Origin: Chersky-840 sp963794615
GTDB taxonomy: Bacteria > Actinomycetota > Acidimicrobiia > Acidimicrobiales > UBA8190
Reading direction: 5' to 3'
DNA: 64,000 nucleotides
NCBI GenBank assembly: GCA_963794615.1
Contig: CAWCEP010000006.1
Location: 1 to 64,000 of the forward strand
Positions 17,393 through 26,463 of this stretch are shown here, one piece after another (position 1 is the stretch's first letter; every line of letters begins with the position of its first letter). The notes beneath the pieces were generated by a model. It searched no databases and had not been told where the DNA came from. It worked only from the letters and a program-made list of their open reading frames with translations. Made by a program: the position numbers and the translations under genes.

Positions 17393-18064
17393 TTACTCGT
17401 CCGCGCCGTACGCGTCGTGCCACCTCCACCACCCGTACGGCGGCGTTTGGGGGTAGCCCTCGGGCGAGTCCTCCCAATCCTCCTGCCGTCCGAGCGCGGT
17501 CAGGTCGAGGTAGCTCCAGGTGCTCCCCATGGCTTCGTCACCGCGGTTGTTGACGTAGTAGGTGCGGAACACGCGGTCGCCGTGGCGGATGAAGGCGTTG
17601 GTACCGTGCCACTCGTCGACGCCGAAGTCGGTGTCGAAGCCGTCGTTCATGGTGAACCACGGCATGTCCCAGCCCATCCGCGCTTTCACGCGCTCGATGT
17701 CGGGCTGCGGGGCGCGCGAGGCGAAGACGAGCGTCGTATCGCGGGCATTGAGATGGGCGACATCGGCGACCTGGTCGGCCACCAGCGAGCACCCCGGACA
17801 AGCATGGTCGGGCCAGCCGTGCACCCCGGGTTCGAAGAAGGCTCGGTAGACGATCAGCTGACGGCGGCCCTCGAACAGGTCGACCAGGCTGGCCTTGCCC
17901 TTCGGTCCCTCGAACTCGTATTCCTTTTCCACCGGTTGCCACGGCATCCGTCGACGCTCGGCGGCCAACGCGTCCCGGGCGCGGGTTAGGGCCTTCTCCT
18001 TCACCAGCAGCTGCTGGCGCGCCGCCTCCCAGTCCTGCGCGGACACGATCGGGGGTGTCTTCAT
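17393..18064 (-). CDS. DUF899-family (thioredoxin-like) protein
   Basis: 223 aa, cytoplasmic, intact. It has the DUF899 hallmarks: N-terminal helix MKTPPIVSAQDWEAARQQLL with LVKEKALTRARDALAAERRR, the motif MPWQPVEKEYEF, LVDLFEGRRQLIVYRAFFEP, then HACPGCSLVADQVADVAHLN with a CxxC pair, and MGWDMPWFTMNDGFDTDFGV, ending WRWHDAYGADE. The thioredoxin-like fold with CPGC suggests a redox role, but no activity is established for the family. It is followed on the same strand by nothing, and preceded 84 bases upstream by the ArsR-SRPBCC gene, a common pairing in actinobacteria, so an operon is likely. Confidence 0.9.
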   Translation of the reverse strand: MKTPPIVSAQDWEAARQQLLVKEKALTRARDALAAERRRMPWQPVEKEYEFEGPKGKASLVDLFEGRRQLIVYRAFFEPGVHGWPDHACPGCSLVADQVADVAHLNARDTTLVFASRAPQPDIERVKARMGWDMPWFTMNDGFDTDFGVDEWHGTNAFIRHGDRVFRTYYVNNRGDEAMGSTWSYLDLTALGRQEDWEDSPEGYPQTPPYGWWRWHDAYGADE

Positions 18065-18148
18065 TTCGAGATGCCTTCCTTCCGGTTCGGGTTGGTGCTC
18101 ATGCCAGCGCTTCTCGATGGCGACAACGGGTACGACGTGGGGCCGCCT

Positions 18149-18988
18149 CTATGACGCCGGCAAGGCCGCCCCGGTCTCGAGGAGGGTCTTGAGGCTCGCC
18201 AGGACAGCAGGCCACCCCGTGGAGATGCCCTGGAGGACGCCGCTTCCGACGTCGAAGCCATCGTGGACGACCGTGAGTTTGACCACGCCCTTCCCGGCGT
18301 CCTCGATGTCGAAAGCGACCTTGGAACGGGGCTCGGCTCGCCAGGCGGCGGCCGTGGTTTCGTCGAAACCGTGTGCGGCGGCCCACTCGGGCGTGAACGT
18401 ATGCCAGGTGTAGGCCAGTCTGCGGTAGGGGTCAGCTTCGAGGATGACCTGATCGGGGTCGCTGATGACGAGCCCGGTCTTGTCGAAGGACAGCTCGTAG
18501 GTCGAGGATTTCCGCCAGTCCGACGAGAGCGTGAGCCCGCCCGAGACGGGGTGCCGCCAGTAGCGCGTCGTGAAGGCGGGGTCGGTCAGGCCGTGCCACA
18601 CCCGTTCGGGGGTGGCGTGGATGTAGGTGGTGTACACGAAGGTCGTCTGGTCTGTCTTCTGATCCATCGGTGTCGTGGCCTCCAGTGCCGTCTTGAGATC
18701 GGACAAGGCCTCGGCCCGCGCCCGGTCGTAGGAGTGGATCCAGCGATCGGCGATGTCGTTGATGGGAGCGGCGTTCAAGTAGTGGAGGCGCTCGCGCCCC
18801 CGCCGCAACGTGGTGATCAGGCCGGCCGCCTCGAGGACGTCCAAATGCTTGGTCACCGACTGCCGGGTCATGCTCATGTCCGCACAGAGCTCGGTGAGGG
18901 TGAGCCCGTTGTGCTCGTTGAGCCGGTCCAGCAGACGGCGCCGACCGGGGTCGCCCAACGCCCTGAAGACCACATCCATGTCTTGCAT
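18149..18988 (-). CDS. ArsR-family HTH fused to SRPBCC (AHSA1-like) domain
   Basis: 279 aa. Residues 1-95 are an ArsR winged helix (VVFRALGDPGRRRLLDRLNE, LTELCADMSMTRQSVTKHLD, LITTLRRGRERLHYLNAAPI). No metal-binding Cys pair is seen in the recognition region. Residues 115-275 are an SRPBCC/START-like domain of the Aha1 type (TTYIHATPERVWHGLTDPAF, RYWRHPVSGGLTLSSDWRKS, KLTVVHDGFDVGSGVLQGIS, GWPAVLASLKTLLETG). Such fusions are typical single-gene regulators in which the SRPBCC domain may bind a hydrophobic ligand. It precedes the DUF899 gene on the same strand. Confidence 0.9.
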   Translation of the reverse strand: MQDMDVVFRALGDPGRRRLLDRLNEHNGLTLTELCADMSMTRQSVTKHLDVLEAAGLITTLRRGRERLHYLNAAPINDIADRWIHSYDRARAEALSDLKTALEATTPMDQKTDQTTFVYTTYIHATPERVWHGLTDPAFTTRYWRHPVSGGLTLSSDWRKSSTYELSFDKTGLVISDPDQVILEADPYRRLAYTWHTFTPEWAAAHGFDETTAAAWRAEPRSKVAFDIEDAGKGVVKLTVVHDGFDVGSGVLQGISTGWPAVLASLKTLLETGAALPAS

Positions 18989-19223
18989 CGTGATCCGCTC
19001 GTGGAATCATGCAGCCATTCGACTGCCTGAAGAACTCAAGCAGCTATTTGGTTGCATGTCAAGGGCGGATCTCCTCGACGCTCCAAGCCGCCGCGGTCGA
19101 GGGTCGGGCACATCGGATCAGCATTTCCGCTGGTGGTGGCGGTCGCTGGGTCCAGCGCTGGCCCGCTCTCGACCAGCTGCGCGTGCTCAAGAATCGCGCC
19201 GAAAGTGACGATTCCTCCGCATC

Positions 19224-21536
19224 ATGGCTGCACTGCCGACCAATCGGCGGGTCGTTCGCGCCAGCGTTCAGGATCACCCGCCCACCAGATCCCGAACCAT
19301 GCTCCGGGGCACATACGGGCTGCTGGGCGTTCTCCTGGCTGGCTACTTCGTGTCACGGCTTCTGCGTGGCGACAACGAATTCTGGCCGTGGCTGGACGGT
19401 TGGATCGTTTGCGGCGTCGAGGTCGTCGCCAGCGCGCTGTGCATTGCAAGGGGACTTCTTCGACGACCGGGCCGCGCCGCTGCGCTCATCCTCGGATTCA
19501 GCCTTCTGTCGTGGACCATCGGCGACATCGTCTTGACCGTCGAGTCCTTGGGGGGAGCCACCCCCCCAACCCCGTCGCTCGCCGACGTCTTCTACCTTTG
19601 CTTCTACCCGTTCGCCTACTTCGCCGTGATGTTGTTCATACGGGAGGAAGTCAGAAGGATCTCCGCTCCCAACTGGCTCGACGGTGCCATAGCCGGGTTG
19701 GGTGCAGCGGCGGTATGTGCCGCCTTCGCCTTCCACACCATCTTGCGGTCGACGGGGGGGAACGCGGCCGCGACCGTGACCAACCTGGCCTATCCGATCG
19801 GAGACGTTCTCCTTCTCGGCCTGGTCGTCGCCGGCTTCGCCGTGTTGTCGCGAAGGAACAAGGCGCCCTGGGCTCTCTTGGCAAGCGGAATAACCCTGAA
19901 CATTCTTGGTGACACGTCCAACCTCTTCCAGAACTCGCTAGGGGCGTCGCGGACGGGGTTCGTCTTGAACGCCATCGCATGGCCCACCGCCATCGTGGTG
20001 ATGTCCATGGCGGTCTGGCTGCGTCAACGGGCGTCAAATCCACTCCTTCCGCAACGTCCTGCTGGGTTCGCCCTGCCCAATCTGTCTGCGGCTGCCGCTC
20101 TGACCATCCTCTTCGTTGCCACCCTTCATCCTGTTAGCCGTGTCGCGGCCGGATTGGCAACCGTGACGCTGGTGGTCGTGGGTATCAGGCTCGTGCTTTC
20201 GGTTCGGGCCATACAGGCGCTCAGTCACGAACGCCACCGTCAGTCTGTAACAGACGACCTGACTGGTCTCCACAATCGTCGCTTTCTCTTTCGCGTGTTG
20301 GATGAGTTCTTTGCCGAGCGCGACAACATCGACAGCGCCCGAAGCTTGGCCTTCCTCTTCGTGGATCTCAATCACTTCAAGGAAATCAACGATTCCTTCG
20401 GTCACCCGGCAGGCGACGAGCTCCTGAGGCAGCTGGGAGTTCGCCTCTCCGGTTCGCTGCGTGACACGGATCTGCTTGTCCGAATCGGTGGTGACGAGTT
20501 CGCGGTTGTGCTCATCGACGGAGACGCCCTCTATGCGACCGAGGTCGCCGAACGGCTCACGACGAGCCTGGACGAGCCATTCATCCTGGACGTCGTCAGC
20601 GCCAACATCGGCGCCAGTATCGGTATCGCAGTAGCGCCCACCGATGCAACAGACAGCGCCGGGTTGGTGTGGTGCGCTGACGTAGCGATGTATCGAGCCA
20701 AGCTCGGGAGCACGCCGTTCGCGACGTATGAGCGGAACCTCGATGAAGAAAGCGACCAGATGAGGTTGCTCGAGGAGCTGCGTGGGGCGATCGACGAGGG
20801 CCACCTCGTGCTGCACTACCAGCCGCAGCTCGATCTGCGCAGTGGTGAGATTCTGGCGGTCGAAGCGCTGTTGCGGTGGATGCATCCCAGACTCGGGTTG
20901 CTCGCACCCGACGCCTTCCTCCCGCTCGCGGAAGAGGCGGGTCTGATGCCCGCCATCACCACATGGGTACTCGAGGAGGCTGTCACCCAGTGTGCGACGT
21001 GGCGACGCGCCGGACGACACTTGAACGTCGCGGTGAACGTTTCGCCGACGAACCTCACCGAGCCCGGCTTTGTCGGCATGGTACGGGACCAGCTCGAGCG
21101 CGGTGGACTGCCCCCCGACGCGTTGGTCCTGGAGATCACCGAGACCTGTGTGATCGTCGGCACCTCCCGGCGCGTCATCGAAGACCTCCGAGAGCTTGGC
21201 CTCATCGTTTCGATCGACGATTTCGGAGCCGGGGTCACCTCTTTGGCCTACCTCAGCAACCTTGCCGTTGGGGAGCTCAAGCTCGACCGATCGTTCATCT
21301 CAGGCCTCGTGGAGGGGGACCGTGATCGTGAACTCGATCTGATCCGCTCGACGATCGAACTCGGCCATGCCATGGGTCTGCGCATCGTCGCCGAAGGTAT
21401 CGAAGACACCGCCACACTGGATCTGCTGGCCGAGCTCGGATGCGACTATGCCCAGGGGTATTGCATCGGCAGACCGAAGCCTGCGCCCGAGCTCGCGTTC
21501 CGGTCGAGATTTGATGCCTCGGCGGCGGCGCTTTGA
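19224..21536 (+). CDS. membrane-bound GGDEF-EAL protein (c-di-GMP turnover)
   Basis: 770 aa (745 if it starts at ATG 19299, which gives a cleaner membrane N-terminus). About eight hydrophobic helices occupy residues 26-320, likely a sensor without a known domain name. GGDEF domain: RIGGDEFAVVL near residue 422, with an intact inhibitory I-site RDTD five residues before GGDEF. EAL domain: VEALLRW near 547, NVSPTNL, LEITET, SIDDFGAG, ELKLDRSF, VAEGIE and DYAQGY, so the known metal and catalytic residues are present. Both synthesis and hydrolysis of c-di-GMP look possible. Monocistronic; the neighbours read the other way. Confidence 0.95.
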   Translation: MAALPTNRRVVRASVQDHPPTRSRTMLRGTYGLLGVLLAGYFVSRLLRGDNEFWPWLDGWIVCGVEVVASALCIARGLLRRPGRAAALILGFSLLSWTIGDIVLTVESLGGATPPTPSLADVFYLCFYPFAYFAVMLFIREEVRRISAPNWLDGAIAGLGAAAVCAAFAFHTILRSTGGNAAATVTNLAYPIGDVLLLGLVVAGFAVLSRRNKAPWALLASGITLNILGDTSNLFQNSLGASRTGFVLNAIAWPTAIVVMSMAVWLRQRASNPLLPQRPAGFALPNLSAAAALTILFVATLHPVSRVAAGLATVTLVVVGIRLVLSVRAIQALSHERHRQSVTDDLTGLHNRRFLFRVLDEFFAERDNIDSARSLAFLFVDLNHFKEINDSFGHPAGDELLRQLGVRLSGSLRDTDLLVRIGGDEFAVVLIDGDALYATEVAERLTTSLDEPFILDVVSANIGASIGIAVAPTDATDSAGLVWCADVAMYRAKLGSTPFATYERNLDEESDQMRLLEELRGAIDEGHLVLHYQPQLDLRSGEILAVEALLRWMHPRLGLLAPDAFLPLAEEAGLMPAITTWVLEEAVTQCATWRRAGRHLNVAVNVSPTNLTEPGFVGMVRDQLERGGLPPDALVLEITETCVIVGTSRRVIEDLRELGLIVSIDDFGAGVTSLAYLSNLAVGELKLDRSFISGLVEGDRDRELDLIRSTIELGHAMGLRIVAEGIEDTATLDLLAELGCDYAQGYCIGRPKPAPELAFRSRFDASAAAL

Positions 21537-21614
21537 CACACGGCGCGGGAGGCGCTCAGTCGATCGTCCCGACGAAAGCGGAGCCGAACGGTCACACTCG
21601 TGATGGAGCCGGTG

Positions 21615-22886
21615 TCATTCGCGGGGTTCGGACTCCCACCTCGCCAACTGGTGCCGCAGCCACCCGCTCTCCCAGAAACTGATATCGCCCCCGCCGTCGA
21701 GCAGGGCCCGGTGGGCGTCGATCATGACGCCGACGGCCCCGGCGTGGCCGGGATGGCGGCCAAGGACGGCCTCGGCAAGGTGGATCGCCACGACCGGGTC
21801 CCCGGTCGCGAGTTTGGCGCCGGCCCTCGAGACGACGGCGTCGGCTCCGACCAGGTCGACGAACTCCGCCCATGCCGTGGCGGGATCGCCGGGGTAGAGC
21901 TCGGTCGTCGACCGCAGCGTGAACCATCCCACGTAGGTCTCCCAGATCGTCCGCACACCCCACGCCACCGTGCCGTAGCCCTCACCGACGCGGAGCTCGG
22001 CGGGGAGCCGGATCTCACGCATCAACGTGGAGACGTCTTTTCCTTCGTTCATGCCGGCCAGGGTCTGGCGATGCACGTAGCCGACGGCATCATGGAGTCG
22101 GGCCAGGGCCGCGTCGATCAGGTCGCTCCCCACGATGGGCTCGTACCGGCCGGTGACGAGCATCGAGGGTCCGAGCTCCCGGACGGTGCGGATGGCGGCG
22201 AGGTAGGGCTCGACCAGGCGGTAGCGGTCCCCGCGCAACGTGTTGAGGTTCGGGAAGTGGGGGAAGAGGGGGCCCACCAGGTTGCTGATGAGGCATACGC
22301 CGTGCTGGGGAATCCACACCACGCAGCTATCGATGGTCTCGCCACCCGGGGTGGCGATGAGCTCGAGGTCGAGGTCGCCGACGCGGAGCCCGAGGCGACG
22401 TTCGAAAGTGACGTCGGGGACCGGCTTGTCCTGGCGCATGGCGACACCGGGGTTCTCGGCCGCGATCTCCCGTGCCCGTCGTCCACTGACGTCGAACCAG
22501 ATGGCGGCCGTGCGCAGCCGCAGGTCGGCGATGCGCTCGTCGTCGTGTTGGCACGCCCGGTTGTTGGCCTGGGCCACGTAGCGGGTGCCGGGTTCCTTGA
22601 ACAACCCCACGCCGCCGACATGGTCGACATGAGCTTGGGTGGTGACGACATAGGGCGTGGGGCCGGGGCACACGGCGTCGAAGACGCGCTTGTGATGGGG
22701 GGCCTCGTAGCCCATCCCCGTGTTCACGATGACCCGTCCCGCCTCGGTGACGAGCATGTAGGCGGCCGTCGTTCCCCCCGAGCGGTACAGGTACCCGGTG
22801 ACGGGGTGGGCGGGGTCGTCGTAGACGGGGGTCAGGAGATCCTTGCCGGGCCGCTCGTCGATGAGCCGGTCGACGCCGGCGCTCAT
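21615..22886 (-). CDS. metallo-beta-lactamase-fold hydrolase (alkyl-sulfatase-like)
   Basis: 423 aa, start ATG 22886 overlapping the sulfotransferase stop (ATGA). N-terminal MBL fold: LLTPVYDDPAHPVTGYLYRS, TTQAHVDHVGGVGLF, then LELIATPGGETIDSCVVWIP and VCLISNLVGPLFPHFPN, as in alkyl-sulfatase and related enzymes. The metal motif is QxHxDH, Gln replacing the first His. The C-terminal part (ELYPGDPATAWAEFVDLVGA, then DAVVSRAGAKLATGDPVVAI) matches the dimerisation and TPR-like region of SdsA-type sulfatases. Acting after a sulfotransferase, it may remove or process sulfate or another ester of the same molecule. Confidence 0.85.
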   Translation of the reverse strand: MSAGVDRLIDERPGKDLLTPVYDDPAHPVTGYLYRSGGTTAAYMLVTEAGRVIVNTGMGYEAPHHKRVFDAVCPGPTPYVVTTQAHVDHVGGVGLFKEPGTRYVAQANNRACQHDDERIADLRLRTAAIWFDVSGRRAREIAAENPGVAMRQDKPVPDVTFERRLGLRVGDLDLELIATPGGETIDSCVVWIPQHGVCLISNLVGPLFPHFPNLNTLRGDRYRLVEPYLAAIRTVRELGPSMLVTGRYEPIVGSDLIDAALARLHDAVGYVHRQTLAGMNEGKDVSTLMREIRLPAELRVGEGYGTVAWGVRTIWETYVGWFTLRSTTELYPGDPATAWAEFVDLVGADAVVSRAGAKLATGDPVVAIHLAEAVLGRHPGHAGAVGVMIDAHRALLDGGGDISFWESGWLRHQLARWESEPRE

Positions 22887-24136
22887 CTGACCTCCACCTG
22901 GACGGGGACGGCGTCCTCGTAGAACCCGAACACGGCACGTACCTCCTCGGGATCGACACCGAAGTCGGCCCGCAGGTCGTAGACGACCTGGCCTTCCTTG
23001 TCGCGGGGATGATCGGCGACATACTTCTCGATCTGGCCCCGCGCCTCGTCGGTCATGGCCAGACCGGCTACGTCGTAGATCCGATCGACCGTGGCCATGT
23101 CGTCGGCCATGAACTCGTGGAAGAGCACTTCGTGGCAGCGGTCGGGTGGCACGAGGTGTCGGTCGCGCCGCGATGCCCGGAGCAGACGCCGGATCCGGTC
23201 GGTCCAGTACGAGAGGTAGTAGTCCGGCTCCGGCGTCCGGTAGTTCATGCGGGCCGCGTACGCAGTCATCGTCGCCGCCGACTGCACCACCGACACGGGG
23301 TCGCGGTGGGTGATCACGATGGTGGCGTCGGGGAAGACACCGAGCAGCGGTCCGAGCTGCTCGAGGTGCTGGGGTGACTTGAGCACCCACCGTTCCTTCG
23401 GCCTCCGCCACTGGAGGATCTGGAGGACGGTCTTCAAGTACCGGTAGTGCGGGGTCTGGTCATGAGTCAGATAGTGATCGCGCCAACCCGGCACACGGGC
23501 CACCCATTCGAGCTGATAACTCGAGAAGTCCGGAAGCTGCAGCTCGAGCTCCTCGTGGACGTGGTCCGGTTGCATGGGGTGCATGGCGGCGAGGTACGGC
23601 AGCATGGCCTCCATTCCCTCCCATTCCTGCTCCGCCCGCCGGTATCGGGGGTCGGTGCCATCGGGAAGAGAAGGTTCGTTGTCGTCGGGGACCGGCTCGT
23701 AGCTCTCCCACAGCGGGAGAGAACGCAGACGATCGTCGGCGGCCATGAGATTCACCAGGTGCGTGGTACCCGACCGGGGTAGACCGACGACGATGATCGG
23801 CGCCGCGATCTCGGTCTCGAGGATCTCGGGATGCCGGGTCAGCACGTCCCGGATCCGCAGTCGGTTGCTCGCGTAGCGGACGCAGTCCCGGAACAGCGTC
23901 AAACGCCCCAGGCCGGTGCGCTCGGGGTCGGCGTCGACCTCGGCCAACCACAGGCCAAGGCGACCACGGAAGTCGTCGGGCCCGAAGTCGTCGAGCCCGG
24001 TCCGCGCCCCGGCGCCCTCCAGCACGGCCTCTACGGTCAGGTCCACCGGGTGGCGTTCACCGTGGTCGAGTGCGAGGCGTTGGACGTCGGTGAGCCGGGG
24101 CTCGCGCAGGTCGGTGACGCGAATGCGTCCGGTCAT
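22883..24136 (-). CDS. PAPS-dependent sulfotransferase family protein
   Basis: 417 aa, ATG 24136 overlapping the SDR stop. The 5'-phosphosulfate loop is IIVVGLPRSGTTHLVNLMAA (GLPRSGTTHL); the 3'-phosphate motif region is IVITHRDPVSVVQSAATMTA. Other conserved stretches are WVLKSPQHLEQLGPLLGVFP and RCHEVLFHEFMADDMATVDR. It belongs to the large actinobacterial sulfotransferase group that modifies lipids and small molecules with sulfate from PAPS. The longer frame to 24526 overlaps the SDR gene and is not needed. Third gene of a four-gene unit with every junction overlapped. Confidence 0.9.
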   Translation of the reverse strand: MTGRIRVTDLREPRLTDVQRLALDHGERHPVDLTVEAVLEGAGARTGLDDFGPDDFRGRLGLWLAEVDADPERTGLGRLTLFRDCVRYASNRLRIRDVLTRHPEILETEIAAPIIVVGLPRSGTTHLVNLMAADDRLRSLPLWESYEPVPDDNEPSLPDGTDPRYRRAEQEWEGMEAMLPYLAAMHPMQPDHVHEELELQLPDFSSYQLEWVARVPGWRDHYLTHDQTPHYRYLKTVLQILQWRRPKERWVLKSPQHLEQLGPLLGVFPDATIVITHRDPVSVVQSAATMTAYAARMNYRTPEPDYYLSYWTDRIRRLLRASRRDRHLVPPDRCHEVLFHEFMADDMATVDRIYDVAGLAMTDEARGQIEKYVADHPRDKEGQVVYDLRADFGVDPEEVRAVFGFYEDAVPVQVEVR

Positions 24137-24894
24137 CCCTGCACCGAGAAGCCCCCGTCGACGGGGATCGTCTGGCCGGTGACGTAGCGGGCCGCGGGGC
24201 TGGCCAGGAAGAGCACGACCGGCGCCACGTCGGCGGGTGTGCCGAGACGACGCATCGGGGTGCGCTCGAGGATCGGCCCCGTGAACTCCTCGAACGGCAG
24301 CATGGGCGCGGTCATGTTGGTCTCGATGACCCCGGGCGCGACCGCGTTGACCCTGATCCCGTGGCGCGCCCACGCCACCGCCAGCGTCTTGGTGAGCTGC
24401 ACCACCGCACCCTTGGCGGCTCCGTAGCCGGGAACGACCTCGATGCCGAAGAAGCTCGACATCGAGCCCACGTTGACCACACTCGCCCCGCCATCGACGA
24501 CACTCGCCTCGAGGAGTGGTCGGCACGCCATGGCCATCCGGAAGGCGGCGAACAGATTAACGGCGACGACCTCTTCGAACACCTCCGGGTCGTACTCGCT
24601 GCGGCCGCCAGGCAGGTTCTGCCCGGCATTGTTCACGAGCACGTCGAGGGCGTCGAGGCCGCCCACCACGGTTCGGATGGCGTCGGGGTCGGGGAGCCGG
24701 CACCGGTGGTACGCGAACCCGCTCAGGTCATGGTCGTAGTCACCGGACGAGCCCCGGGTCCCGGTGATCGTGACGTGGGCGCCCGCCTCCCGGAACGCGG
24801 TGGCGACGCCGAGACCGATGCCGTTGGAGCCACCCGTGACGAGGACCCGGGCGCCGGCGTAGTCGAAGCTCGCCGCTACCACACCGCCTCCCAT
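24133..24894 (-). CDS. short-chain dehydrogenase/reductase
   Basis: 253 aa at most. Cofactor loop VLVTGGSNGIGLGVATAFRE (TGGxxGIG), LVNNAGQNLPGG (NNAG), catalytic Ser in VNVGSMSSFFG and YGAAKGAVVQL (YxxxK), and the C-terminal VTGQTIPVDGGFSVQG: a classical SDR acting on a hydroxyl/keto group. The ATG at 24894 overlaps the preceding gene by 19 bases; GTG at 24882 or 24879 would be shorter alternatives. Translational coupling with its neighbours suggests a common pathway. Confidence 0.93.
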   Translation of the reverse strand: MGGGVVAASFDYAGARVLVTGGSNGIGLGVATAFREAGAHVTITGTRGSSGDYDHDLSGFAYHRCRLPDPDAIRTVVGGLDALDVLVNNAGQNLPGGRSEYDPEVFEEVVAVNLFAAFRMAMACRPLLEASVVDGGASVVNVGSMSSFFGIEVVPGYGAAKGAVVQLTKTLAVAWARHGIRVNAVAPGVIETNMTAPMLPFEEFTGPILERTPMRRLGTPADVAPVVLFLASPAARYVTGQTIPVDGGFSVQG

Positions 24895-25898
24895 TGACGC
24901 GATCGAGCCGAGCGGACCATGGCGAGCGCACCCCGCAGCTCACCCAGCGCGTAGGCGGCACCGACGTCGGGCATGACGCCGTCGAGCACGGCCGCCTCGA
25001 AGGCGGCGAGCTGGTGCCCATAGCTCTCCAGGTAGCCGCCCCGCCCGACCACGGTGCCGCTGGGGTCGGACCCGTCGTAGACCTTCACCCGACCCAGCCC
25101 GTCGATGACCACCTCGGCGCGGCTGCCGGTGACCTGGAACAGCGGGAGCGGGGCGACGGCACCAGGTGAAAGGACGACGTCGAAGCTCGCCACCACCCCC
25201 GAGTCGAAGCGACACAATGCCCGGCACATCGACTCCCCTTCCATGGCCTCGTAGGGCCGACCGGTGGCCGCCACCACCTCGAGGATTTCGCCCAACCACA
25301 TCCGCAAGGGTCGTAGCCAGTGCGACCCGGCGTCGATGGCCACACCGCCACCGGCCTCCGCCATCGAGAAGCGCCAGTTGCCCTCCCCCAGGAATTGGTC
25401 CATCGGGGGGGCGCAGTGCCACGCCCGGGCCGTGATCACCTCACCCAGGACACCGTCGTCGATCAGGTGCTTGGTCATGACGACCTCGGGCCAGTACTGG
25501 GCGTTCTCGGCCACCAGGAACACCGTGGACGACGATCGGGCCGCGGCCAGGATGCGGTCGCACGCGTCCAGGGTCGGTGCCATGGGCTTCTCGAGCAGCA
25601 CGTGCTTGCCGGCCCGGAGGGCGGCGACCGCCAATTCCTCGTGGAGCCGGTGCGGGACCATGATCAAGGCCGCGTCGAAGGTGCCGGACGTCACGGCGTC
25701 GTTCATGGACCTGAAGGGCTCGGCGCCGGTTTCCTTCGACATCGCCGCGGCCCGGTCGAGATCGACGTCGATGGCCGCGGTGACCTCGGTCCGGGGAGCG
25801 GCGCCACGCAGCGCCGTCAGGTGCCACTGCGCGATGGCACCGCAGCCGACGAACGCCAATCGCAGCCGACGCTCGGCGGCGGAACCCGGCGTGATCAT
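24876..25898 (-). CDS. Gfo/Idh/MocA-family oxidoreductase
   Basis: 340 aa. N-terminal Rossmann fold LRLAFVGCGAIAQWHLTALR, ALIMVPHRLHEELAVAALRA, then the family Lys in HVLLEKPMAPTLDACDRIL (EKP). The C-terminal alpha/beta domain has GGGVAIDAGSHWLRPLRMWL with the conserved His. These enzymes oxidise or reduce hydroxyls on sugars, inositols or related compounds with NAD(P). First gene of the operon that continues SDR, sulfotransferase, MBL; the start lies 23 bases from the divergent VOC gene, so control probably lies in that short gap. Confidence 0.92.
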   Translation of the reverse strand: MITPGSAAERRLRLAFVGCGAIAQWHLTALRGAAPRTEVTAAIDVDLDRAAAMSKETGAEPFRSMNDAVTSGTFDAALIMVPHRLHEELAVAALRAGKHVLLEKPMAPTLDACDRILAAARSSSTVFLVAENAQYWPEVVMTKHLIDDGVLGEVITARAWHCAPPMDQFLGEGNWRFSMAEAGGGVAIDAGSHWLRPLRMWLGEILEVVAATGRPYEAMEGESMCRALCRFDSGVVASFDVVLSPGAVAPLPLFQVTGSRAEVVIDGLGRVKVYDGSDPSGTVVGRGGYLESYGHQLAAFEAAVLDGVMPDVGAAYALGELRGALAMVRSARSRQWEAVW

Positions 25899-25921
25899 GC
25901 GGGGTACCCTACGTGCGCGCT

Positions 25922-26461
25922 ATGAAATCTGCACGGTCCCGAGTGACACTCCCCGGCCCCGTTCGTCAGAACGGCTACGTCGTACGCGACCTGGCAGGCG
26001 CCATCGACGCGTGGTTGCACATCGGCGTGGGCCCCTGGCTCCTTCTCCCCCATCTCACGCAGACAGGTTCGGTCTACCGGGGCGAGCCGACCGAACCGGT
26101 GGTGTCCATCGCCTTCGCCAACTCGGGCGACATGCAGCTCGAGCTCATCGAGCAGAAGGACGACTCGCCCAGCATCTACCGTGAATTCCTCGACGCCGGG
26201 CACGAGGGATTCCACCACCTGGCCTGGTGGGCCGAGGACTTCGCCACGGTGAGTCGTGCCGCTCAGGATGCTGGCTGGCCGATCGTGCACGCTGGCAACG
26301 CCGGCGGCATGGCACAGTTCGCCTATTACGACGCGGGGGGCGTCACGAGCACGGTCATCGAAATCATGGAACTGACCGACGCCACCCGCTGGCTCGTGGC
26401 CACGGTGCGGGACGCGGCCGCCGATTGGGACGGCACCGATCCCGTCCGCAACCTCGTCTGA
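25922..26461 (+). CDS. VOC (glyoxalase/bleomycin resistance) superfamily protein
   Basis: About 179 aa (a GTG at 25913 would add three residues). Reads QNGYVVRDLAGAIDAWLHIG, GPWLLLPHLTQTGSVYRGEP, MQLELIEQKDDSPSIYREFL, GFHHLAWWAEDFATVSRAAQ, AQFAYYDAGGVTSTVIEIME. The two beta-alpha-beta-beta-beta units and the metal-type positions (HHLAWW; VIEIME) fit methylmalonyl-CoA epimerase/glyoxalase-like members. It is divergent from the Gfo/SDR/sulfotransferase/MBL operon and may serve the same pathway as an isomerase or binding protein. Confidence 0.85.
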   Translation: MKSARSRVTLPGPVRQNGYVVRDLAGAIDAWLHIGVGPWLLLPHLTQTGSVYRGEPTEPVVSIAFANSGDMQLELIEQKDDSPSIYREFLDAGHEGFHHLAWWAEDFATVSRAAQDAGWPIVHAGNAGGMAQFAYYDAGGVTSTVIEIMELTDATRWLVATVRDAAADWDGTDPVRNLV

Positions 26462-26463
26462 AG

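Noticed and set aside
21600..22922. 440-codon plus-strand open frame
   Set aside because: Antisense to the MBL-fold gene; acidic low-complexity shadow.
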